Positions 1 to 5,901 are shown, counted from the stretch's first letter. The stretch is DNA of 7,967 nt from Candidatus Profundicultor aquiphilus (GCA_013314795.1 JABUEZ010000089.1:1-7967); one strand, 5' to 3'. Notes: generated by a model not told the origin, from the sequence alone. Translations and numbers: made by a program.

Positions 1-612
1 CTTAGCGTGAACATGAATCACCCGATCCGCAACGGCTTCGAGTGCTTTGTACGGATCATGACCACTGATAAAGGAGTTTCCAGTATCAAAATTCACCTTC
101 AAAAAGGGTGAATCCACAAGATGCAAGATCCGCTCCAGTGTTTCAGGATTGGTGGTAAACTCGTTATGAGGCTCAATGCCAATGTAAATTCCATACCGTT
201 CCGCCGTCTGGAGCACTACCGTGAGACTGTACTTCATGATTTGAAAAGCCTCCTCATCACTCATCCACTTCGGTTTTATCCCCTCATCGGTATTCACCAC
301 AGGCGCCCCAAGCTGGTAAGCAAAGCGGATCGCGCGCCGCAAAAATGGGACACCCACATCAGGTCGCATAAGCGGAGCATGAGCTGAGACACCGGAAAAT
401 TTCATTCCAAAAGAGGCTAAGAAATCCCGGTAATAAAATGCATCCTCGTCCATACTAATGGCATGATAATAACCGGCCTCTGCTAAGAGATCTCGACCAT
501 CAAGAAGAATCGGTTCAAACGCCTCATACCCAATCTGAGCAGCTTTTTCTACTGCATATTCAAAGGACTTGTCCGCGTGCCGTACAAACTCGCCGTTCAC
601 CCCAATGATCAT
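1..612 (-). CDS. Sugar phosphate isomerase/epimerase, TIM-barrel (partial, C-terminus off window)
   Basis: The reading frame runs from an ATG at 612 to the left edge with no stop, giving 204 residues of a protein that usually has about 260-300. GGAGGT at 621-626 lies 8 nt upstream and supports the start. The sequence fits the xylose-isomerase-like TIM-barrel superfamily (D-tagatose 3-epimerase and related sugar epimerases or isomerases). It opens with a first beta strand (MIIGVNGEF), has IGIEPHNEF at about 144-152, NFDTGN at 174-179 and HVHAK at 200-204. In this family the Glu (E147), Asp (D176) and His (H202) bind a divalent metal at the active site; the fourth ligand, a Glu near the C-terminus, would lie outside the window. 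The protein is probably cytoplasmic and acts on a free or phosphorylated sugar, but the exact substrate is unknown. It is transcribed divergently from the AraC-type regulator and may be under its control. A xylose isomerase or endonuclease IV relative is possible but fits less well. Confidence 0.85.
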   Translation of the reverse strand, partial: MIIGVNGEFVRHADKSFEYAVEKAAQIGYEAFEPILLDGRDLLAEAGYYHAISMDEDAFYYRDFLASFGMKFSGVSAHAPLMRPDVGVPFLRRAIRFAYQLGAPVVNTDEGIKPKWMSDEEAFQIMKYSLTVVLQTAERYGIYIGIEPHNEFTTNPETLERILHLVDSPFLKVNFDTGNSFISGHDPYKALEAVADRVIHVHAK

Positions 613-694
613 TTGGTTGCACCTCCCCATACTGGTAAAAAAAGCTGTACAAAAATCTCCTTCATCTTCTTTAATGACACAAATCCCAAAATAG

Positions 695-722
695 TTGCAA
701 GTCACTTATTATCTGCTACTAT
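695..722 (+). promoter_or_regulatory. Sigma-70-type promoter for the AraC-family regulator
   Basis: A -35-like TTGCAA (695-700) is followed after 16 bp by a -10-like TACTAT (717-722). Transcription would begin near 729, leaving a leader of about 70 nt before the start codon at 798. The match is good but not perfect, and the assignment rests on sequence only. Confidence 0.5.
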
Positions 723-744
723 TTAATAAAACATCCAAGAGGAG

Positions 745-774
745 GACAACACCATTTTCGCTTTTTTTGTTGTC
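745..774. repeat. Inverted repeat in the leader of the AraC-family gene
   Basis: GACAACA at 745-751 is perfectly inverted as TGTTGTC at 768-774, with 16 nt between the arms. The 5' arm starts right beside an AGGAGG-like run (about 740-745) that is not the ribosome site of the regulator, which has its own AAGGAG at 783-788. The repeat could be an operator for a dimeric regulator just downstream of the promoter, or a weak RNA stem in the leader. The T-run lies in the loop and not after the 3' arm, so it is not an intrinsic terminator. Confidence 0.45.
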
Positions 775-797
775 AAAAAAGAAAGGAGTCGGAATTT

Positions 798-1685
798 ATG
801 TCGCTTGAATCACTATCTTTTAGCAACCAGTGGGAAGGTCAGTACGCGGTGATCGTCGAACCACCATATCCTCCCTCCTGGCGGGCACTTCCCCATCAGC
901 ATCCTCTCCACGAACTGGGACTGGTCAAATCGGGGAAATGCATCATCCTTCTTAACTCCAGAGAGGAACCCTTCGAAACAAACGAGGCGTTCTTTTTCCC
1001 TTCGGGTGTAGCCCACGGATTTCAGGCTGGTTCTGACACCGGAGTTCAGTCTGTAGTGGTTCAATTTGCTTTTCTCCCTCCTAACCTTCTTCAGGCCCTC
1101 ACCAATGATTTCCCAGTCGGTCACTTCAGGCTTTTTCCTTTAGAAGCAAGCATTTTCCTAGATCTTGCCCACCGAATTCAGCAGGAGTGTGCAGGAAACC
1201 TATCCTGGGGGGACCTCCAGTGTCAGGCTCTTCTCCAGGAACTTACCGTTCTTCTTCTTCGAAGCCATGAGCGGGGTTCGCTTCCCTATCTCAACCCTGA
1301 ACAAAAAGAAATAATTGAGCGTGCACTTCATATTCTTCGAGAAAAAGCTTATGAACATGTCAAAATCACCCAGGTTGCCCGTGAACTCGGTCTTTCTCCC
1401 CAACACTTTCGCGATCTCTTTCACCGCTATGTGGGAGTGAGCCCCAAGGCATATCTCACCGCTCTGAAACTCCAGCGCAGTAAATGCATGCTCCTCCATG
1501 CGGAGTACAGCATCACAGACATTGCTTCCCAACTGGGTTTTGCCAACGTCCAGCAATTTTCAAAAACCTTTCGCCGGAACACTGGTATGAATCCCGCCGA
1601 GTGGCGGAGGATGAATTTCCTCCAGGAAAGAAATATCCAGGAACCCCAAAAGCCACTATCCTCTTCCTCGGGCTTCCTGGACTAA
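798..1685 (+). CDS. AraC-family transcriptional regulator with cupin sensor domain
   Basis: This 295-residue protein has the length and layout of a sugar-responsive AraC/XylS regulator. The N-terminal cupin barrel (about 20-100) carries both classic cupin motifs: H33-x-H35-x3-E39-x6-G46, and P68-x-G70-x2-H73. It therefore keeps a full set of metal-ligand positions. The C-terminal DNA-binding domain (about 172-271) has two helix-turn-helix units, at about 190-210 and 239-260. The second ends in the typical FRRNTGMNPAEWR. The ATG at 798 is preceded by AAGGAG (783-788) at 9 nt spacing. The gene diverges from the epimerase and converges on the sugar ABC transporter, so it probably controls one or both in response to the imported sugar or a product of it. 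Whether it activates or represses cannot be told. Its last 30 bp overlap the 3' end of the ATPase gene on the opposite strand. Confidence 0.93.
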   Translation: MSLESLSFSNQWEGQYAVIVEPPYPPSWRALPHQHPLHELGLVKSGKCIILLNSREEPFETNEAFFFPSGVAHGFQAGSDTGVQSVVVQFAFLPPNLLQALTNDFPVGHFRLFPLEASIFLDLAHRIQQECAGNLSWGDLQCQALLQELTVLLLRSHERGSLPYLNPEQKEIIERALHILREKAYEHVKITQVARELGLSPQHFRDLFHRYVGVSPKAYLTALKLQRSKCMLLHAEYSITDIASQLGFANVQQFSKTFRRNTGMNPAEWRRMNFLQERNIQEPQKPLSSSSGFLD

Positions 1686-2432
1686 TTCGGCACCAACCAT
1701 AAGGCTCACGATTTCGTCGGGGTTCGTTTCTTTGGTCAGGCGCTCTCCAACCTTTTCACCCCGGCGTAGAACCACCAGGCGGTGAGCAACCTGAAAAACA
1801 TCGTAGAGTTGATGGCTGATGATGATAATGGAAACACCCTGTTCACTCAGGGTGCGCACGAGGTTCAGCACTTTCCTCTGTTCGGCCACTCCCAGGGCAG
1901 CGGTGGGCTCATCCATGATGAGGAGTTTGGCATTCCAGTAAATGGAACGAGAAATGGCCACGGATTGCCTCTGTCCACCGGAAAGATTTTTGATTTTATT
2001 CCTGAGCGATGGAATTTCGATACCCAGGCGATTCAGAACCTTTTTCGATTCCTGCAGCATGTAATCGTGATCGAGAACCGGGATGAGTCCCAGAGCTTTT
2101 TTGAGTTTTTCCCTTCCCAGGAAGATGTTGGAATAAACGTTGAGATTCTCTGCCAGAGCCAGGTCCTGGTAAATGGTTTCAATGCCCAATTTGAGCGCTT
2201 CCATGGGACTTGTGATCTTAACTTCTTTCCCGTCAAAGAAGATTTCCCCTTCATCAGCCCGGTATACTCCGGAAACGATTTTAATAAGAGTCGATTTGCC
2301 TGCACCGTTATCCCCCAGAAGCCCTACCACTTCTCCAGGATACACCTCCATACTGACCCGGTTCAGGGCCACCAGACCCCCAAACCGTTTGACAATATCC
2401 CGAACCGCTAACAGTGGCTTGCGATCATCCAT
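1656..2432 (-). CDS. Sugar ABC transporter ATP-binding protein (single NBD)
   Basis: A 258-residue cytoplasmic ATPase that powers sugar import with the adjacent permease. All nucleotide-binding motifs are intact: Walker A GDNGAGKST (40-48), Q-loop Q89 in TIYQD, signature LSGGQ (150-154), Walker B LLIMDE (170-175) followed by PTAALGVAEQ, and the switch histidine H207 in IISHQ. The PTAALGVAEQ D-loop region is typical of carbohydrate-uptake ATPases working with RbsC-type permeases. RbsA, XylG and MglA are fused double-domain proteins of about 500 residues; this one has a single domain, like FrcA, and probably works as a homodimer. Start ATG at 2432, with GGGAGA 8 nt upstream inside the end of the permease gene; only 4 bp separate the two genes, so they are likely translationally coupled. 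It is the last gene of the importer operon. Confidence 0.95.
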   Translation of the reverse strand: MDDRKPLLAVRDIVKRFGGLVALNRVSMEVYPGEVVGLLGDNGAGKSTLIKIVSGVYRADEGEIFFDGKEVKITSPMEALKLGIETIYQDLALAENLNVYSNIFLGREKLKKALGLIPVLDHDYMLQESKKVLNRLGIEIPSLRNKIKNLSGGQRQSVAISRSIYWNAKLLIMDEPTAALGVAEQRKVLNLVRTLSEQGVSIIIISHQLYDVFQVAHRLVVLRRGEKVGERLTKETNPDEIVSLMVGAELVQEARGRG

Positions 2433-2436
2433 CTTT

Positions 2437-3513
2437 CTACTCTCCCTTTTTCACCATTTCCGGGAAGAACTGGTCAATGAGTACCGCCAACACCAGAATA
2501 ATTCCCACATACACATATTTATTATGGGTTGGTAATCCCAGATTTACCATCCCGGTTTCCAGAACTCCAATCACCAGAGTCCCAATGATCGAACCAATCA
2601 TGCTTCCGGTTCCCCCATAGAGGCTGGCTCCACCGATGACCACAGCCACCACCGAGTCAAGCATCCTGGCCGAACCGGCATCCGCCCGACCGGTAACAAA
2701 ACGCAGGGTGTACATAATCCCCGATAAGGCCGCAAAGAAGGAAGAAATCATGTAAACCCGGATGAGGTCCCGATCTACAGGGATACCGGCCCTGCGAGCC
2801 GCATCGATGTTCCCACCAATGGCATAGACATGCTGGCCAAACTGGGTGCGGGAGAGGATGAAGGCAAAGATGAGAAGAAGTACTGCGACCACCACAATGG
2901 AATACGGAACAATCCCAATGAGGTTGCGCATTTCGCCTTCCGCAATGTCAGGATGCCTTTCAAAAAAGGATATCCCTCTGCCGGGGAGAAAATAGGCAAA
3001 AAATCCATTCCCGATCTGACCCACCTCCGGAGGAAGAAAAGTAATCGGGAAACCCTTGGAAAAGCGAAGCGCAAAACCATTAGCCACTCCGTACATCCCT
3101 AAAGTCGCAATAAAAGGGGGGACTCTGAATCGCGCTACCAGAATCCCATTGATTAATCCCGGCAAAAGCCCCAGAGCCAAACCCACCACGATACCAAGTG
3201 GAATACAAAAAGAAGGTGAATACCCCCGAGCATAGAGATCGCGCATGATGATTGCTGAGATAACCGAGATAAGTCCCCGCACGAACCCCACCGAAAGGTC
3301 TATCCCTCCGGTGATGATGACGAATGTTTCCCCGGCAGCAAGAAGCAGTGCCGGAGAAGATGTAAGGAGGATATTGTTAAGCGTTTTTGGGGAAAAAAAA
3401 CCTCTTCCAGTAACGCTGAAAAGGACCGAGAGAATAACCAGAAACAAAGCTACCCAGTTCCGACCGACCTGGACTGCAACCCTCTGTCCAGAATTCAAAC
3501 GAGCGCTCTCCAT
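2437..3513 (-). CDS. Sugar ABC transporter permease, RbsC-like (BPD_transp_2)
   Basis: This 358-residue integral membrane protein is the transmembrane subunit of the sugar importer. It has many hydrophobic segments, beginning at about 19-35. It carries GGIDLSVG (69-76), the hallmark of RbsC/XylH/AraH permeases, then PPFIATLG (132-139). The cytoplasmic loop YAIGGNIDAARRAGI (230-244) is the likely contact with the ATPase. The C-terminal half has VVIGGASLYGGTGS. An extracytoplasmic stretch at about 165-200 looks longer than in E. coli RbsC. The start is uncertain: ATG at 3513 has no good ribosome site and a TAA lies 9 nt before it in frame. A TTG at 3498 has GGAG 8 nt upstream and would drop five residues. 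The gene lies 46 bp after the binding-protein gene, with a strong palindrome between. A T8-C4-A5 homopolymer series (minus strand, about 3400-3384) crosses codons 39-44. Confidence 0.94.
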   Translation of the reverse strand: MESARLNSGQRVAVQVGRNWVALFLVILSVLFSVTGRGFFSPKTLNNILLTSSPALLLAAGETFVIITGGIDLSVGFVRGLISVISAIIMRDLYARGYSPSFCIPLGIVVGLALGLLPGLINGILVARFRVPPFIATLGMYGVANGFALRFSKGFPITFLPPEVGQIGNGFFAYFLPGRGISFFERHPDIAEGEMRNLIGIVPYSIVVVAVLLLIFAFILSRTQFGQHVYAIGGNIDAARRAGIPVDRDLIRVYMISSFFAALSGIMYTLRFVTGRADAGSARMLDSVVAVVIGGASLYGGTGSMIGSIIGTLVIGVLETGMVNLGLPTHNKYVYVGIILVLAVLIDQFFPEMVKKGE

Positions 3514-3528
3514 CGCTTTTTACAAGTA

Positions 3529-3554
3529 CAAGGAGGGGCATATGCCCCTCCTTG
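3529..3554 (-). repeat. 26-nt perfect palindrome / hairpin between binding-protein and permease genes
   Basis: The sequence is perfectly self-complementary: CAAGGAGGGGCAT followed by ATGCCCCTCCTTG. As RNA it would form a GC-rich stem of about 11 bp with a 4-nt loop, starting 5 nt after the stop of the binding-protein gene. No U-run follows on the minus strand, so it does not look like an intrinsic terminator. Such hairpins after binding-protein genes are known, in maltose-type operons for example, to protect the upstream message and make binding protein more abundant than membrane subunits. It also contains a strong Shine-Dalgarno-like AAGGAGG. Confidence 0.8.
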
Positions 3555-3559
3555 CTGCT

Positions 3560-4543
3560 TCAGTCTGCTCGATAAATATACTTCTGTGACTCAGGATCAT
3601 TCACATTATCTTTGGTAAAGAAGAAGAACCCAGGAACCATCCTCTTGGGAATTTCTTTTCCTTCCACAAAGTACTGGTAGGCTGCCTCGACTGCCAGAGT
3701 CCCAATCTCATAGGGTTTCTGTGCCAGGACCAGATCAACTTTTCCTTCTTTCAGTGCTTTGATGAGGTCTTCGGTAGCATCCCAGGAAGCAATTTTGACC
3801 GCACCGGTAAGTCCGGCATTCACCACAGCCTGGTATGCACCCTGAGCGCTGTAGAGGTTGGTACCAAAAATTCCCACAATATCGGGATTTGCCTGCAGAG
3901 CTGCTGCAACCTGCTGCTGAGCCTTTTCCTGCACATCCAGATTGTACTCCACACCCACAATTTCGATGTCGGGATATTCCGACATTCCCTTCTTGAACCC
4001 TTCCACTCTTTCCACCACGCTTGACACATCGGGGTTGGTAGTTTCAATAAAGACTTTTCCTTTCTTTCCGATCATTTCTGCCAGATGATGGGCCACTTCT
4101 ACACCACCCTGGAAGTTGTCCGTTCCGATAAAGGTGAGCGGGAAGGAGTACTCACTGGGTTTGGAGTAATCACCATCGCCGATATACGTATCCACGGTGA
4201 TGATCTCGATACCACTGTCATGAATTCTCTTGAGTGGGGCGATAAGTGCCTCTTTGGAAGTGGGACCGGTGATGATCACATCAATATCTCCCCGGGCCGC
4301 AACGGCTTCCAGAATCGGTACCTGAATTTCCGGTCCCCAGGCTTTGGGGTATTCAGACACAAAGAGCTCGAGACCCAGTTCTTTGCACTTGTCAGCAATA
4401 CCCTTCCCAATCATGTAGTAGAATGGATCGTCAATGGCTGGACACCAAGCAATTTTTGGTTTTTTGCCCTGGGCAAGGGCCAAACCACCGAGAAGACCAA
4501 CTACCAGAACCAAAACAAGAGAAATAACCACCAATTTCTTCAT
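3560..4543 (-). CDS. Sugar ABC transporter substrate-binding protein (periplasmic-binding type 4)
   Basis: A 327-residue secreted solute receptor, the substrate-capturing part of the importer. Residues 1-24 form a signal peptide: MKK, a long leucine/valine core and an ALA cleavage motif before Q25. No lipobox cysteine is seen, so it is probably free in the periplasm or otherwise retained. The mature part matches the RbsB/LacI-like sugar-binding fold: KIAWCPAIDDPFYYMIGKGI at about 30-49, VIITGPTSKEAL, then FIGTDNFQGG, DIVGIFGTN and KIASWDATEDLIKALKEG. The chosen ATG at 4543 has GGAGG (4559-4555) 11 nt upstream. An in-frame TTG at 4552 is only 2 nt from that site and is unlikely to be used. This is the first gene of the importer operon, preceded by a near-consensus promoter. 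The ligand is probably a monosaccharide or small sugar derivative and cannot be specified. Confidence 0.94.
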   Translation of the reverse strand: MKKLVVISLVLVLVVGLLGGLALAQGKKPKIAWCPAIDDPFYYMIGKGIADKCKELGLELFVSEYPKAWGPEIQVPILEAVAARGDIDVIITGPTSKEALIAPLKRIHDSGIEIITVDTYIGDGDYSKPSEYSFPLTFIGTDNFQGGVEVAHHLAEMIGKKGKVFIETTNPDVSSVVERVEGFKKGMSEYPDIEIVGVEYNLDVQEKAQQQVAAALQANPDIVGIFGTNLYSAQGAYQAVVNAGLTGAVKIASWDATEDLIKALKEGKVDLVLAQKPYEIGTLAVEAAYQYFVEGKEIPKRMVPGFFFFTKDNVNDPESQKYIYRAD

Positions 4544-4553
4544 CGCTTCCAAT

Positions 4554-4560
4554 CCCTCCC
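4554..4560 (-). promoter_or_regulatory. Ribosome binding site that sets the binding-protein start
   Basis: GGGAGGG (4560 to 4554) lies 10-11 nt before ATG 4543 but only 1-2 nt before the in-frame TTG 4552. This favours the ATG, whose product begins MKK followed by a hydrophobic core, as expected for a signal peptide. Confidence 0.7.
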
Positions 4561-4643
4561 TTTCAAAAATATGATCGACCTTTTTCCAAAATCACAAAAC
4601 TACTTTAAACTAAAATTTCCTCTCCCCTCTCACCCCCTTTTTC

Positions 4644-4672
4644 AGTCTATCATCGCCATCCGGGCTTGTCAA
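4644..4672 (-). promoter_or_regulatory. Sigma-70-type promoter of the sugar ABC operon
   Basis: On the minus strand a perfect -35 TTGACA (4672 to 4667) is followed, after exactly 17 bp, by the -10 TAGACT (4649 to 4644). The -10 is preceded by TGA, so it also has an extended -10 dinucleotide. Transcription should start near 4637, giving a purine-rich leader of about 94 nt before the binding-protein ATG. This is the strongest promoter in the window. No operator was recognised around it. Confidence 0.75.
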
Positions 4673-4674
4673 CG

Positions 4675-4713
4675 AAAAAAGTTTTCCTGAACAGCCTCTT
4701 GCTCCCTTCAGGA
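4675..4713 (-). terminator. Intrinsic terminator after the rubredoxin gene
   Basis: On the minus strand TCCTGAA (4713 to 4707) pairs with TTCAGGA (4691 to 4685). An inner AGC/GCT pair (4703-4701 with 4695-4693) extends the stem. AAAC and then six T (4680 to 4675) follow. The rubredoxin stop codon lies in the 5' arm. The T-run is offset from the stem by 4 nt, so the strength is uncertain. The -35 box of the importer promoter begins only 2 nt after the T-run. Confidence 0.6.
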
Positions 4714-4869
4714 CTGCTTCTCAAACTGATCTTTGCTGGCACCACAGACCGGACAGATCCAGTCAGGAGGCAATGCTTCAAAAGGGGTCCCCGGTGCCAC
4801 TCCAGAGTCAGGGTCACCCTTTTCCGGGTCGTATACATAGCCACAGATGAGACATACGTACTTATCCAT
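4708..4869 (-). CDS. Rubredoxin
   Basis: A complete 53-residue rubredoxin, a small cytoplasmic one-electron carrier with a single iron held by four cysteines. The ligands are C6 and C9 (CLICG) and C39 and C42 (CPVCG). The intervening [18 protein letters not shown], the PPDW before the second cysteine pair and the KDQFE tail are family hallmarks, and the length is normal (52-54 residues). ATG 4869 is preceded by GGAGG (4880-4876) at 6 nt spacing. It lies just downstream of porGDAB on the same strand, separated by a 104-bp gap that contains a hairpin. No strong promoter is visible in that gap, so it may depend on read-through. In anaerobes rubredoxin commonly serves oxygen or peroxide detoxification (rubrerythrin, superoxide reductase, flavodiiron proteins). 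Its partner here is not visible. Confidence 0.97.
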   Translation of the reverse strand: MDKYVCLICGYVYDPEKGDPDSGVAPGTPFEALPPDWICPVCGASKDQFEKQS

Positions 4870-4920
4870 TTTATTCCTCCTCTCCAAAATATGGTATGAA
4901 TACTAACCGCCACCAGACAT

Positions 4921-4963
4921 AAAAATTCCAGGGAAGACCTGGCAAGCACTTCCCTGGAATTTT
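4921..4963 (-). terminator. Hairpin terminator or attenuator after porB
   Basis: A perfect 15-bp inverted repeat: AAAATTCCAGGGAAG (4922-4936) and CTTCCCTGGAATTTT (4949-4963), with a 12-nt loop. On the minus strand it begins 10 nt after the porB stop and its 3' arm ends in five T (4925-4921), the form of an intrinsic terminator. The loop carries another CCTGG, which could pair with CCAGG in one arm to form a competing smaller stem. Rubredoxin starts about 50 nt further on, so the hairpin may end most por transcripts and let some through. The matching A-run on the other strand makes it potentially bidirectional. Confidence 0.7.
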
Positions 4964-4973
4964 GGATATACCC

Positions 4974-5894
4974 TTACGCTTCACAGCGCTTGAGAAGGAG
5001 TTCCCACTCTTTGTCCACGTATGCCTGGATTTCTTCAATGAGATGGCGGTTTTCCGGTGTAAAGAGATGTTTGAATCTTCCCTGCGCCTTGAGCCACTCT
5101 TCAACCGGTTTCTTCTCCTTGGGTTTATAGGTAAGACGGTACTTCCCGTTTTCCACCTCGTACATGGGCCAGATACAGCAGTCGCTGGCCAGTTGCATAA
5201 TCTTCATGGTATCGCTGGGCAGATGTCGCCAACCCCGGTTACAGGAAGCCAGAACGTTGATGAAAGAAGGGCCATCGGTATGGAAAGCCTTCTCGGCCTT
5301 ACTGGTCAGATCCCGCCAGTTCCAGGGTGCCGACTGAGCCACATAGGGAATACCGTGGGCAACTACAATCTCCGTCAGATTTTTCCGCCACTGGAGCTTT
5401 CCAGGCTGCGCTTCGCCTTCAGGACTCGTGGTGGTCCAGGCACCTAATGGCGTGGCGCTGGAACGCTGGATGCCGGTATTCATATAGGCTTCGTTATTGT
5501 AGCATACATAGAGAAAACGATGCCCGCGCTCCAGGGCCCCGGAGAGCGACTGCAACCCAATATCGTAGGTTCCACCATCCCCTCCAAAGGCTACAAAATA
5601 GATATCTTCGGTAATCTCTCCCTTTCTTTTCTTCGCCCGGTACATGCTTTCTACCCCAGAGATGGTCGCCGCTACATTTTCAAAGGCATTGTGAATCCAG
5701 GGAATATCCCAGGCAGTGTAAGGAAAAATGGAGGTGGAAACTTCCAAACATCCAGTGGCATTTGCCGCCACCACCGGTTTGTCAGCCGCCATCAAAATCA
5801 AACGCACGGCAATCGGTGCACCGCATCCCGCACAGAGCCGGTGTCCCGGGGTGAGCATTTCTTTCCTTTTGGCCAGTTCCTTTAGACTGGGCAT
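4974..5894 (-). CDS. porB: Pyruvate:ferredoxin oxidoreductase, beta subunit
   Basis: The 306-residue TPP-binding subunit of POR, which converts pyruvate, CoA and oxidised ferredoxin to acetyl-CoA, CO2 and reduced ferredoxin in the cytoplasm. The TPP/Mg motif begins with GDGG (105-108) and ends with YNNE (132-135). Four cysteines fit the ligands of the proximal 4Fe-4S cluster: C21 and C24 (CAGCGAP), C49 (TGCLEV) and C218 (SCNRGWR). The 25-residue step from C24 to C49 matches what I recall for the Desulfovibrio africanus enzyme. The start is ATG 5894 (MPSLKELAKRK), with GGGAGG 7 nt upstream. The same frame is open back to 6143, but that upstream part lies inside porA and encodes no recognisable POR sequence, so it is excluded. 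porB follows porA after 13 bp and ends the por cluster. Confidence 0.96.
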   Translation of the reverse strand: MPSLKELAKRKEMLTPGHRLCAGCGAPIAVRLILMAADKPVVAANATGCLEVSTSIFPYTAWDIPWIHNAFENVAATISGVESMYRAKKRKGEITEDIYFVAFGGDGGTYDIGLQSLSGALERGHRFLYVCYNNEAYMNTGIQRSSATPLGAWTTTSPEGEAQPGKLQWRKNLTEIVVAHGIPYVAQSAPWNWRDLTSKAEKAFHTDGPSFINVLASCNRGWRHLPSDTMKIMQLASDCCIWPMYEVENGKYRLTYKPKEKKPVEEWLKAQGRFKHLFTPENRHLIEEIQAYVDKEWELLLKRCEA

Positions 5895-5901
5895 GTTTTC
5901 G

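Larger units (their letters stand above)
613..797. promoter_or_regulatory. Divergent intergenic region between epimerase and araC-type gene
   Basis: This 185-bp AT-rich gap must hold the promoters for both flanking genes. The plus-strand promoter is described separately. For the minus-strand epimerase the only candidate -10 is GATAAT (713 to 708), with no good -35 at normal spacing, so that promoter would be weak or activator-dependent. The sequence TTGCAA at 695-700 is self-complementary and sits between the two genes. This layout is typical of a gene controlled by a divergently transcribed regulator. That control is inferred from the layout; no operator consensus was recognised. Confidence 0.5.

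Noticed and set aside
121..387. Plus-strand 88-residue frame
   Set aside because: It is the antisense shadow of the epimerase gene, which carries the conserved metal-ligand motifs on the minus strand.
1782..2411. Plus-strand 209-residue frame opposite the ATPase
   Set aside because: It lies entirely antisense to a gene with all ABC ATPase motifs and shows no family features of its own.
3377..3541. A 54-residue gene starting inside the palindrome
   Set aside because: Its ribosome site is good, but the product resembles no known family and it lies wholly over the palindrome and the conserved permease N-terminus in another frame. It is kept only as part of the palindrome finding.
4544..4552. 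TTG 4552 as start of the binding protein
   Set aside because: It sits 2 nt from the Shine-Dalgarno site; ATG 4543 is better placed and gives a standard MKK signal peptide.
4567..4620. Similarity between TTTTGTGATTTTGG in the importer leader and TTTTGGGATTTGTG in the epimerase upstream region as a shared operator
   Set aside because: Both are low-complexity T/G-rich runs with mismatches and no fixed spacing to a promoter. Chance is the simpler explanation.
4085..4690. Plus-strand 201-residue frame opposite the binding protein and its promoter
   Set aside because: It is antisense to the signal peptide, promoter and most of the N-terminal lobe, and shows no recognisable domain.
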